Assembly: GCF_047922965.1 (NCBI RefSeq)
Contig: NZ_CP150481.1
Location: forward strand, 1,984,001 to 2,048,000
From: Neptunicella plasticusilytica
GTDB taxonomy: Bacteria > Pseudomonadota > Gammaproteobacteria > Enterobacterales > Alteromonadaceae
Direction: 5' to 3'
Length of the DNA: 64,000 nt
This document shows, one piece after another, positions 42,862-50,331 of this stretch. The translations under genes were made by a program, and so were the position numbers. Below the pieces are notes generated by a model. It saw only the letters and a program-made list of their open reading frames with translations. It ran no database searches and was not told where the DNA came from. Within the stretch, counting starts at the first letter, position 1, and each line of letters begins with the position of its first letter.

Positions 42862-42893
42862 ACCAGAAAAATAACCCCGGCCAGGCCGGGGTT
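42862..42893 (-). terminator. Terminator after yccA (minus strand)
   Basis: Read on the minus strand, AACCCCGG (42893-42886) pairs with CCGGGGTT (42880-42873) and is followed by ATTTTTC. It starts a few bases after the yccA stop and ends just before the tusD start codon. Confidence 0.82.
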
Positions 42894-42900
42894 GGTTGTT

Positions 42901-43569
42901 TTAATCGTCGCTGCCGCCAAAGGCCATTAGCAGGTTTAGCAAGCTCAGGAATATATTGTATAAAGAAACATACAATGTCACGGTGGCCAGAATATAATTG
43001 CGCTCACCGCCTTTAATAATGTCACTGGTCTGAACCAGAATGACGCCGGAAGAGAACAGAATAAACAGGGCACTCATACCCAAACTTAAGGCCGGAATAT
43101 TCAGGAATATATTGGCGATCATACCCACCAGAATCACCCAGAAACCGGCAAACAACATGCCATTCAGGAAGGACATATCCTTTTTAGTCATCAACACATA
43201 GGCAGATAGTGCAAAGAAGATCAGTGCAGTACCCCCTAAAGCCGTGGTGACCAGCTCACCACCACCGGCACCGATGACCATATTCAGAATAGGGCCAAGG
43301 GTGTATCCCAAAAAGCCGGTAAAGGCAAAAACACTTAATACACCAGCACCACTGTTACTGGTTTTATGGACTAAAAATAACAAGCCATAAAATCCCACCA
43401 AGGTAATAATCAGACCCGGATGAGGTAAATTCAGCGTCATGGCAACTCCTGCCACAATCGCGCTGAAAGCCAATGTCATAGCCAACAGCATATAAGTACT
43501 ACGTAACACCTTGTTGGTTTGTAATACCGATGTTTCCGACGACGCGGAATAAATTGTTCTTTCGTTCAT
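42901..43569 (-). CDS. yccA: Inner-membrane protein of the Bax inhibitor-1 family (YccA)
   Basis: YccA is a multi-spanning inner-membrane protein; in E. coli it is a substrate and modulator of the FtsH protease. The 222-residue protein has seven hydrophobic helices from about residue 22 and the family segments FSAIVAGVAM, GFLGYTLGPIL and SLYNIFLSLLNLLMAF near the C-terminus. ATG 43569 is chosen over a longer frame to 43638, as GGAGG lies 5 bases upstream and the N-terminus then matches YccA. It neighbours tusE-type genes in E. coli too (yccA-tusE), a conserved link. Confidence 0.94.
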   Translation of the reverse strand: MNERTIYSASSETSVLQTNKVLRSTYMLLAMTLAFSAIVAGVAMTLNLPHPGLIITLVGFYGLLFLVHKTSNSGAGVLSVFAFTGFLGYTLGPILNMVIGAGGGELVTTALGGTALIFFALSAYVLMTKKDMSFLNGMLFAGFWVILVGMIANIFLNIPALSLGMSALFILFSSGVILVQTSDIIKGGERNYILATVTLYVSLYNIFLSLLNLLMAFGGSDD

Positions 43570-43745
43570 TGTTTCCTCCAGGATAAAACAACTTTCATTA
43601 ACTACATCTAAGGCTATTTGTATGGGTTTTAGTTCCAAAATTCAAGCAATACCGTACCGGATGATTGTAAGAATTATTGAGTGGCTGATTATTTAAACGA
43701 ATTGCTCATTCTTGAAGCAAACGGGAAGTTAAAGCCAATTTATAC

Positions 43746-43774
43746 TTTACAAGCCTGATAAAGCTCATTAATAT
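43746..43774 (+). promoter_or_regulatory. Promoter of tRNA-Ser
   Basis: TTTACA (43746-43751), 17-bp spacer, TAATAT (43769-43774), followed by the GC-rich discriminator GCGCCCC. Such a discriminator is typical of stringently controlled stable-RNA promoters. Start would be near 43781, 8 bases before the mature tRNA. Confidence 0.72.
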
Positions 43775-43788
43775 GCGCCCCACAATTT

Positions 43789-43880
43789 GGAGAGCTGGCA
43801 GAGCTCGGTTTAATGCACCTGACTTGAAATCAGACGTAGGGTCAAACCTACCGGGGGTTCGAATCCCTCGCTCTCCGCCA
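43789..43880 (+). tRNA. serT: tRNA-Ser(UGA)
   Basis: A 92-base class II tRNA with a long variable arm. The acceptor arm pairs GGAGAGC with GCTCTCC, the anticodon loop is CTTGAAA with anticodon TGA, the T-loop is GTTCGAATC, and CCA is encoded. Promoter upstream and terminator downstream make it a single-gene unit. Confidence 0.97.
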
Positions 43881-43890
43881 AATTTAAAAT

Positions 43891-43917
43891 AACCCGCACA
43901 TGTTGCGGGTTTTTTTA
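43891..43917 (+). terminator. Terminator after tRNA-Ser
   Basis: AACCCGCA (43891-43898) pairs with TGCGGGTT (43904-43911) around 5 bases and is followed by a T-run. Confidence 0.88.
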
Positions 43918-44419
43918 TGGGTGTAAGTTTATCACAAAAGCTTGTCGTGAGGGGGGAATAAGGAATCTTTAGCTGCGCAGCAGCGCCAGAACGGCTTGCC
44001 AAAAACGGCAAGGCTGGGTGCGGATCGTCATGGATGTGTATGTGACTAACCTGATGCTCGGAATAATCCAGACCGAAAATAGTAATGCCACTTATTTTTC
44101 CTCTCTGCATTAAAGAAACGCTGAACCTTTGCTTTTTGGCTGCATCAATTCAGTATCCAAGGTGTCCATTATTAAGTAATAAAAAGCGGGTATAAGGAAT
44201 GCTATCTAAGTTGCGTATAAGTAGAGGGAAATTGTACTTAATTGGTACAAGCAGTTGAGCCTTCACGGCGTGATATTATAGTCAAGTTCCTAAATTTATT
44301 CGGGATTATGACTATTGTGTTGGCAGAATGGCATCCTGATTTGTATAAACGGGTAGCATTTTAAACTCTCACTGTATTTGTTTTTCAATATTACTGAATT
44401 GAAATAAGAAGATAACGCT
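43918..44419. other. 502-base gene-free region between tRNA-Ser and the GGDEF gene
   Basis: No credible gene is seen. It holds a 10-bp palindrome GCTGCGCAGC at 43972-43981 and a hairpin CTTGCC/GGCAAG at 43995-44012. The minus-strand frame through the tRNA is an artefact. The stretch lies 3' of a tRNA gene and might be a remnant of an old insertion, but I see no attachment-site duplicate. Confidence 0.4.
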
Positions 44420-45457
44420 ATGGTTGAATCACTTCTTCGCCTGCAAATGGGGTTGGCACCTGATCATGAAGAATACCGGCGTGCTTATTTAACCTGCTTT
44501 ATCAGTTTATTGACGCTGGCTGTGTCATTCTTTTTTGTTCTGTACAACAGCATTTATATTTACTACCTGCCACTAGTCTTTATTGACGGTAGCGCGGTTT
44601 TGATAAGCCTGTTATGCCTGTATCTTCTGCTGATGAAAGGAAAACTCCAGATTGCCGCCTTATTGCTGGTGGTCGCGTTGTTTGTGCTGAGCTACTTGTA
44701 TATAGCGGATGTTGGCCATCAGGAATATGCCTTGGTATATTCTTTTATTCTTCCCGTTCTGGCCATATTTTTACTGGGTTTGTTGGCGGGTAGTCTGGTC
44801 AGTCTTATCTATTTTGTCTTGCTGGTTTACCTGTGTGTATCCAATCTTGACCAATGGGAGCCAGCCTCGTATAGCGTCGATAGTTTTATCAATGTTGTTG
44901 TGCTGTATGGAATTTTCTTTGCGTTAGCCTGTTATTTTGAATCAAGCCGCAGAAAAGCGTCCGAAATGCTATCAGAGATCAACCGTAAACTTGAGCTACA
45001 AGCCTCGACAGATGCACTCACCGCTATTTTTAATCGCCGTTATATCGAAGATCGCCTTATTGCAACAAGCAATTTGGCATATTTTGCCATGGCTGATATT
45101 GATGATTTTAAACAGATTAATGATGAGTATGGTCATATAGCCGGCGATGAAGTGTTGCAGCAAGTTGCCGAAATAATGAAAAATACGATGGGAGCACAAT
45201 CCATTGTGGCGCGTTGGGGCGGCGAGGAATTTGCTATTTTATTTGATAACGATAACGAGTCACAATTTCTGGAATTGATTGAGAAGATGCGGCAGGCCAT
45301 TGTGGCACACGACTTCAGTTTACCCCGAAAGGTAAGCATTAGTGTCGGTTGTGCCTTGCATTACCGGGGACAGCACAAAAAAACCTTGAGACGTGTTGAT
45401 GAAGCACTTTATCAGGCTAAAAGTGCCGGTAAAAATTGTGTCAGGATAAACTTGTAA
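44420..45457 (+). CDS. Membrane-bound diguanylate cyclase (GGDEF)
   Basis: This 345-residue protein should make cyclic di-GMP, the signal that favours biofilm over motility. About six membrane helices occupy residues 23-172, with no recognised sensor domain name, then a short linker and a GGDEF domain (about 195-345). The active loop reads GGEEF at 267-271 with upstream metal/substrate residues in DIDDFKQIND, so it is likely catalytically active. No RxxD inhibitory site is present at the usual place before the GGEEF, so product inhibition is probably absent. It is a lone gene after the gene-free region. Confidence 0.9.
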   Translation: MVESLLRLQMGLAPDHEEYRRAYLTCFISLLTLAVSFFFVLYNSIYIYYLPLVFIDGSAVLISLLCLYLLLMKGKLQIAALLLVVALFVLSYLYIADVGHQEYALVYSFILPVLAIFLLGLLAGSLVSLIYFVLLVYLCVSNLDQWEPASYSVDSFINVVVLYGIFFALACYFESSRRKASEMLSEINRKLELQASTDALTAIFNRRYIEDRLIATSNLAYFAMADIDDFKQINDEYGHIAGDEVLQQVAEIMKNTMGAQSIVARWGGEEFAILFDNDNESQFLELIEKMRQAIVAHDFSLPRKVSISVGCALHYRGQHKKTLRRVDEALYQAKSAGKNCVRINL

Positions 45458-45581
45458 GTTTGCCGTACATATATATCGTCAGCTAATGTTCTTTTGAATT
45501 AATAATAAATAGTCGGACTCGACTATAAAAAAATTAGTTACATCAGTATGATGGCCTACAATACTGCGCTGTAAAAACAAG

Positions 45582-45794
45582 ATGAGTGATGAATTTATGA
45601 GCCAGCCTGAATCACTTGAACCTATTCAATGCCGATGTGGTGGCGAGCCTACACAGCCGGAAAAAGTCCCTCATTGCCATGACCGCTGGATTATCCGTTG
45701 CCAGGTAGAGCGCTGTTTGGCCAGAAACATCGGCCAGAGCCGTTCTGCGGTAATTATTGGATGGAATCGTTTAAGCAGCTCATTTTATCGGTAA
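45582..45794 (+). CDS. Small cysteine-rich protein, Lar-like zinc-ribbon, hypothetical
   Basis: A 70-residue protein not firmly recognised. Its pattern CRCGGEPTQ...HDRWIIRCQ...CLA...IIGWNRL recalls the short Lar restriction-alleviation-type zinc ribbons (CPFCGG...W.V.C..C...A...WN), which usually occur on phages, though here the first pair is C-R-C. ATG 45582 has no clear ribosome binding site; ATG 45597 is an alternative start. It lies between the GGDEF gene and uvrY with no operon link. Real coding is supported by the metal-ligand pattern, but function is open. Confidence 0.55.
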   Translation: MSDEFMSQPESLEPIQCRCGGEPTQPEKVPHCHDRWIIRCQVERCLARNIGQSRSAVIIGWNRLSSSFYR

Positions 45795-45891
45795 AGGGGT
45801 AAACAACCTCTATTAACACTATTATTAGCCTTTACATTCTATCTGATCCAAAATATGTTGTCGTGATAAGCGGTGATCTGGAGTAGCTTCG

Positions 45892-46536
45892 TTGATAACA
45901 ATTTTATTGGTAGATGATCACGATCTGGTAAGAACCGGTGTGCGTAAAATCCTCGATGATGTGCGAGGGTTTAAAGTAGTAGGAGAAGCATCCACGGGTG
46001 AGGACGCGATTAAATTTTGCCGTAATGAAACACCGGATCTGGTGTTGATGGATATGAATATGCCCGGAATGGGGGGGCTGGAAGCGACGCGCAAAATCAT
46101 TCGCATGGATTTGGACATCAAGGTCATCGTGTTATCTGTTGTACATGATAATCCTTATCCGGCCAAAGTGATGCAAATGGGCGCGCATGGCTATTTGACC
46201 AAAAACGCGTTGCCGGATGAAATGATTAAGGCCATCCATCAGGTTTACAGTGGCCAGAAATATATTTCCCAGGAAATGGCCCAGCAGATTGCGCTGGGAC
46301 AATTGAGTTTAAGCGACGATGATCCTTTCCAGCAGTTGTCTGAACGGGAAATGCAGATACTGTTAATGATTACCCGTGGGATACGGGTGCCGGATATTGC
46401 CAGCCAGTTGAATTTGAGCGCCAAAACCGTCAATACCTATAAATATCGTATGTTTGAAAAATTGAACGTGGGGGGAGACGTGGAACTCACCCACTTGGCC
46501 ATACGTCATAAGTTAATCAGTTCAGAAAATATATAG
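45892..46536 (+). CDS. uvrY: Response regulator UvrY (GacA family)
   Basis: UvrY/GacA is the response regulator of the BarA-UvrY (GacS-GacA) system that activates Csr small RNAs. The 214-residue protein has a receiver domain with the acidic pocket DDHD near residues 8-11 and phospho-acceptor D54 in LMDMNMPG, and a LuxR-type helix-turn-helix (about 145-210, REMQILLMITRG, LSAKTVNTYKYRMFEKL). The start is TTG at 45892, with GGAG at 45880-45883, matching the E. coli N-terminus MINVLLVDDH. It is followed by uvrC after 6 bases, the classic uvrY-uvrC pair. The cognate sensor BarA is not in the window. Confidence 0.95.
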   Translation: MITILLVDDHDLVRTGVRKILDDVRGFKVVGEASTGEDAIKFCRNETPDLVLMDMNMPGMGGLEATRKIIRMDLDIKVIVLSVVHDNPYPAKVMQMGAHGYLTKNALPDEMIKAIHQVYSGQKYISQEMAQQIALGQLSLSDDDPFQQLSEREMQILLMITRGIRVPDIASQLNLSAKTVNTYKYRMFEKLNVGGDVELTHLAIRHKLISSENI

Positions 46537-46542
46537 TCATCG

Positions 46543-48369
46543 ATGAGTGATACCGAGCCGTTTGATCCTCAACATTTTTTAGCTAATCTGACACCCCAGC
46601 CCGGGGTTTATCGCATGTATAACTCAGATGCTGAGGTAATATATGTGGGCAAAGCCAAAAACCTTAAAAAGCGGGTTAGCAGCTATTTCCGCAAGAATCT
46701 GGATAGTGTTAAAACACAGGCGCTGGTCAAGCAAATCGCCAATATGGATGTCACTGTTACCCATACTGAAACCGAAGCCTTTATCCTCGAAAATAACTAT
46801 ATCAAAAAGTATAAACCGCGTTATAACGTGCTGTTGCGGGATGATAAGTCCTATCCGTTTATTTTTCTGTCCGATCATCAGCATCCCCGCTTAACCAATC
46901 ACCGTGGCCCGCGTAAAAAGAAAGGCGAATATTTTGGCCCGTATCCCAGCGCCTGGGCAGTGCGGGAAAGTTTAAGCATTATGCAAAAGCTGTTTCCGGT
47001 TCGTCAGTGCGAGGATAACTACTATAAATCCCGCAGCCGTCCCTGTTTGCAATATCAGTTACAGCGTTGTGCCGGACCTTGTGTAGAAGGGCTGGTGAGC
47101 GATGAGGAATACCAGCAGCAGGTCGAACTGGCGCGTTTATTTTTGCGCGGCAAAAATGCCCAGGTGATTGGCACATTGGTAAACAAAATGGAGCAGGCCA
47201 GTGAGCAGCTTAATTTTGAAGGAGCCGCCCGTTATCGTGATCAGATCGCAGCGTTAAAAAAGGTGCAGGCACAGCAGCATGTCAGTGGTAATGAGGAAGA
47301 AATGGATGTATTCGGCTTTGCTTTTCGCAACGGCATTGCCAGCGTACAAGGGATGTTTATCCGTGATAATAAATTACTGGGCAGCAAAAGCTTTTTCCCC
47401 AAGGTTCCCAAACTGGTGGATGAGAAAGAAGTTTTTCAGTCATTTCTACTGCAATTTTATCTAACCGGCGATAAATCGATCCCGGCACAGATTGTGATCC
47501 CGGTAGAGATAGAAGATAAAGACAGTATCGAAGCACTGTTATCCGACAATGCCGGTCGCAAAGTCCGTTTATTTAAAGGTGCCCGCAGCGAGAAAAGTCG
47601 TTATTTGCGTTTGGCTAATACCAATGCCGAAAACGCATTGGAAGCAAGGCAGACTCACCAGAAGTCGATCATTGCCCGTTATCAGGAACTGGAGAAAATT
47701 CTCGAATTTGAACAACCAATCCAGCGCATGGAATGTTTTGATATCAGTCACACCTCCGGCCAGCAAACCGTTGCATCCTGCGTGGTGTTTAACCGCGACG
47801 GCCCGTATAAAACCGATTATCGGCGCTATAATATTGAAGGGATAACGCCCGGTGATGACTATGCGGCAATGGCACAAGCACTACGCCGTCGCTATAAAAA
47901 CAGCGTGGATGCCGAAAAAGTTCCGGATATCCTGTTTATTGACGGCGGAAAAGGTCAACTGAGCCAGGCTGAAGCGTTTTTTGGAGACTGGCAAGTCGAC
48001 AAAAAACCGCTATTGATTGGTGTGGCAAAAGGTACCAGCAGGAAGGCTGGACTGGAAACACTTATTTTAGCCGGAAATCATGCTACCATCCCTATGAGCT
48101 CGGATTCAGTTGCACTACATTTAATTCAGCATATCAGGGACGAATCGCACCGATTCGCTATCGCAGGTCACCGCAACCGCCGACAGAAGGTCAAGAAAAC
48201 CTCCAAGTTGGAATCAATACCGGGAGTAGGGGCGAAGCGTCGCCAAAACTTGCTGAAATTTATGGGTGGGCTGCAAGAAGTACTCAGGGCCAGTGTTGAT
48301 GATTTGGCCAATGTACCGGGGATCAGCCGTGAATTGGCTGAACATATACATCAACACCTTAATCAATAA
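46543..48369 (+). CDS. uvrC: Excinuclease ABC subunit C
   Basis: UvrC makes both incisions in nucleotide excision repair. The 608-residue protein has the N-terminal GIY-YIG domain (GVYRMYNSDAEVIYVGKAKN, residues about 19-38), the UvrB-binding UVR motif near 205-240, the RNase H-like C-terminal nuclease with ECFDISHTSGQ and DILFIDGGKGQL, and two terminal helix-hairpin-helix motifs (SIPGVGAKRRQ, NVPGISRELAE). Length is normal. It lies between uvrY and pgsA in conserved order. Confidence 0.97.
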   Translation: MSDTEPFDPQHFLANLTPQPGVYRMYNSDAEVIYVGKAKNLKKRVSSYFRKNLDSVKTQALVKQIANMDVTVTHTETEAFILENNYIKKYKPRYNVLLRDDKSYPFIFLSDHQHPRLTNHRGPRKKKGEYFGPYPSAWAVRESLSIMQKLFPVRQCEDNYYKSRSRPCLQYQLQRCAGPCVEGLVSDEEYQQQVELARLFLRGKNAQVIGTLVNKMEQASEQLNFEGAARYRDQIAALKKVQAQQHVSGNEEEMDVFGFAFRNGIASVQGMFIRDNKLLGSKSFFPKVPKLVDEKEVFQSFLLQFYLTGDKSIPAQIVIPVEIEDKDSIEALLSDNAGRKVRLFKGARSEKSRYLRLANTNAENALEARQTHQKSIIARYQELEKILEFEQPIQRMECFDISHTSGQQTVASCVVFNRDGPYKTDYRRYNIEGITPGDDYAAMAQALRRRYKNSVDAEKVPDILFIDGGKGQLSQAEAFFGDWQVDKKPLLIGVAKGTSRKAGLETLILAGNHATIPMSSDSVALHLIQHIRDESHRFAIAGHRNRRQKVKKTSKLESIPGVGAKRRQNLLKFMGGLQEVLRASVDDLANVPGISRELAEHIHQHLNQ

Positions 48370-48391
48370 ATCTAATAAAAAAGAAATGTAG

Positions 48392-48967
48392 ATGTGGACC
48401 ATACCTAATATTTTAACCTGCATACGGGTACTACTTATTCCCGTGTTTGTGATTGTGTATTTTCTTGACTGGAAATGGGCGCATCAGGCCTCGGCTTTTA
48501 TCTTCTGGTTTGCCGCCGTCACCGATTGGCTGGATGGCTATCTGGCCCGCAAATTACAACAAAGTACGCCTTTTGGCGCTTTTCTGGACCCGGTTGCCGA
48601 TAAATTGATTGTGGCCGCCGCATTGTTGATGATTGCCCACACTTATCAGGACCCCTGGATCACCATTCCTGCGGTATTGCTAACCGCAAGGGAAGTGTTT
48701 GTCTCCTCGTTGCGCGAGTGGATGGCCGGTTCCGGTAAGCAGGATATTGTGCAGGTATCTTTTATTGGTAAAGCCAAAACCATGGCGCAAATGCTGGCTT
48801 TAATTGGATTACTGTCCGAGTTGGAAGTGTTTATGGGCATCCCGATCTATTGGGTAACATTGGGCTACATACTATTGTTTATTTCCACTGTGTTATCTGT
48901 GTGGTCAATGGCGGCATATTTGAAAGCAGCCTGGCAATATTTAATGGTTGATCCTAAAGCCAATTAG
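48392..48967 (+). CDS. pgsA: CDP-diacylglycerol-glycerol-3-phosphate 3-phosphatidyltransferase
   Basis: PgsA makes phosphatidylglycerol phosphate, the committed step to PG and cardiolipin, in the inner membrane. The 191-residue protein has several membrane helices and the CDP-alcohol phosphotransferase motif DG-x2-AR-x8-G-x3-D-x3-D, seen as DGYLARKLQQSTPFGAFLDP with D at the end of PVAD, near residues 48-72. The N-terminus WTIPNILTCIRVLLIPVF is typical. It ends the uvrY-uvrC-pgsA group and precedes the tRNA cluster. Confidence 0.96.
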   Translation: MWTIPNILTCIRVLLIPVFVIVYFLDWKWAHQASAFIFWFAAVTDWLDGYLARKLQQSTPFGAFLDPVADKLIVAAALLMIAHTYQDPWITIPAVLLTAREVFVSSLREWMAGSGKQDIVQVSFIGKAKTMAQMLALIGLLSELEVFMGIPIYWVTLGYILLFISTVLSVWSMAAYLKAAWQYLMVDPKAN

Positions 48968-49080
48968 CCTGTCTGGGGGATTGTCCAACTGCGATTGGTC
49001 AACAAAAACGGGATTTTGTCGGAAAAATCATCGTTTGAGTCAAAAATGCGTCAATCAGACAAAAATGCATGTTTTTGTGG

Positions 49081-49108
49081 TTGACACAAAATCGGTTGAA
49101 TGTAGAAT
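49081..49108 (+). promoter_or_regulatory. Promoter of the tRNA-Gly/Cys/Leu operon
   Basis: A consensus -35 TTGACA (49081-49086), 16-bp spacer and TAGAAT (49103-49108). The AT-rich stretch with repeated AAAAAT/TTTT runs at 49010-49078 could act as an UP element, as common for stable RNA promoters. Confidence 0.8.
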
Positions 49109-49148
49109 GCTGCCTCACATTTAGCCGAGGCGAAAATGTAAGAAAGTT

Positions 49149-49224
<76 letters not shown>

Positions 49225-49234
49225 AACTTTCTCT

Positions 49235-49308
49235 GGCGGGTTGGCAGAGTGGCTATGCAGCGGATTGCAAATCCGTGGACCTCGGTTCGACTCCGGGACC
49301 CGCCTCCA
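49235..49308 (+). tRNA. cysT: tRNA-Cys(GCA)
   Basis: 74 bases. Acceptor arm GGCGGGT/ACCCGCC, anticodon GCA in the loop ATTGCAAAT, T-loop GTTCGACTC, CCA encoded. It follows tRNA-Gly after 10 bases and must be processed from the same transcript. Confidence 0.96.
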
Positions 49309-49385
49309 TATTTGGCACAAGTCCGATAATTCGAACAACGCTAAATGGAAACTTCACACTTTGAGCTTTAACGCTCACATCCGTT

Positions 49386-49472
49386 GCCCGGGTGGTGAAA
49401 TTGGTAGACACAAGGGATTTAAAATCCCTCGATCGTAAGGTCGTGCCGGTTCAAGTCCGGCCCCGGGCACCA
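49386..49472 (+). tRNA. leuZ: tRNA-Leu(UAA)
   Basis: 87-base class II tRNA. Acceptor arm GCCCGGG/CCCGGGC, anticodon loop TTTAAAA with anticodon TAA, long variable arm TCGATCGTAAGGTCGT region, T-loop GTTCAAGTC, CCA encoded. A hairpin CCCCG-TAAA-CGGGG just downstream (49487-49500) lacks a T-tract. Confidence 0.96.
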
Positions 49473-49610
49473 ATATTTTGGCTCTACCCCGTAAACGGGG
49501 GATCAGCATTCATCTCGTTCGATTAATTATTCCAGCCCATCCACAATGGGTCATTACTCTGATCCTGTCATTTTCAAAGTTTCTAAAACCGATTGCACCC
49601 AAGTTTTTTC

Positions 49611-49654
49611 TTGAAGCATTTTCAAGTTTTAATATACTGTATGTAATTACAGGT
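49611..49654 (+). promoter_or_regulatory. LexA-controlled promoter of the imuA-imuB-dnaE2 operon
   Basis: A -35 TTGAAG (49611-49616), 16-bp spacer and -10 TATACT (49633-49638) are overlapped by an SOS box TACTGT-ATGTAATT-ACAGGT at 49635-49654: CTGT, eight bases, ACAG, the gammaproteobacterial LexA core, very close to the E. coli consensus. LexA bound here would block the polymerase. The box ends 6 bases before the imuA ATG. The site is seen directly; SOS induction is inferred. Confidence 0.88.
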
Positions 49655-49660
49655 ATTAAT

Positions 49661-50329
49661 ATGAACGATTTAATCAATTTATTACAACGCCGTAATCTTG
49701 TATGGCAGGGTTCTGAGCAGAAACCCGCCTTGGTGAGACTATCTACCGGTTATTCCGAATTGGATACCAGATTAAACGGAGGATTTCCCGCAAACGGGGT
49801 GGTGCAGCTTTCTTCACCAATGGGCATTGGTGAAATTCGCTTGTTATTGCCATTTATAAAAAAACAGCAGCGCTTGCTGGTGGTGATTAACCCTCCCGGA
49901 CATCTCTGTGCGGAGCAGTTGCATCATTTTGGTTGTGATATCAGTCAGGTGCTGGTGATTTTCCCGTCATCACCAACTGATGCACTCTGGGCGGCCGAGA
50001 AATGTTTGAATAGCGGGGCCTGTGGCTCTGTTCTCATGTGGCAAAATTGCCTCGATGTGCATCATGTCAGGCGTTTGCAACTGGCCAGTGAAGCAGGGGA
50101 TTGTTTGCTGTTTGTGCTCCGTGCGGCCCAAAAAAATGCAATATCATTGCCTGTTACGCTGGATATGGGCTTGTTTGCTGATGAGCAGGGGTTACAGGTG
50201 GAGATCCGCAAACGCAAAGGAGGTTGGCCGCTTCCGGGATTTCAGGTGGATATGCGTCAGCACTGGCCGTCATTAACTCTTAACCAGCCTGCTAATGTGG
50301 TGCATTTTCCCACGGCGAAGAGCATGTAA
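49661..50329 (+). CDS. imuA: Translesion synthesis-associated protein ImuA (RecA-like)
   Basis: ImuA is a RecA-related accessory factor of the damage-induced mutagenesis cassette imuA-imuB-dnaE2 (imuC), often annotated as SulA-like. The 222-residue protein shows the recognisable LSTGYSELDTRLNGGFPANGVVQLSS pattern (first 20 residues at about 28-47), a RecA-like strand without an intact Walker A. The ATG at 49661 follows AGGT and lies 6 bases after the LexA box; a longer open frame reaching back to the tRNA-Leu is an artefact. It is 2 bases from imuB. Role in SOS mutagenesis is by family knowledge. Confidence 0.92.
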   Translation: MNDLINLLQRRNLVWQGSEQKPALVRLSTGYSELDTRLNGGFPANGVVQLSSPMGIGEIRLLLPFIKKQQRLLVVINPPGHLCAEQLHHFGCDISQVLVIFPSSPTDALWAAEKCLNSGACGSVLMWQNCLDVHHVRRLQLASEAGDCLLFVLRAAQKNAISLPVTLDMGLFADEQGLQVEIRKRKGGWPLPGFQVDMRQHWPSLTLNQPANVVHFPTAKSM

Positions 50330-50331
50330 GT

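Noticed and set aside
43706..44110. Minus-strand open frame across tRNA-Ser
   Set aside because: It reads the tRNA-Ser gene in antisense, giving the well-known spurious GIRTPGRFDPTSDFKSGALNRA-type peptide; no ribosome binding site or family.
43881..44419. Genomic island with attachment site at tRNA-Ser
   Set aside because: No integrase and no duplicate of the tRNA 3' end were found in the following region.
49478..49660. N-terminal extension of imuA reaching back to the tRNA-Leu gene
   Set aside because: It would place the LexA-controlled promoter inside the coding region; the ATG at 49661 follows a ribosome binding site and fits the ImuA family.
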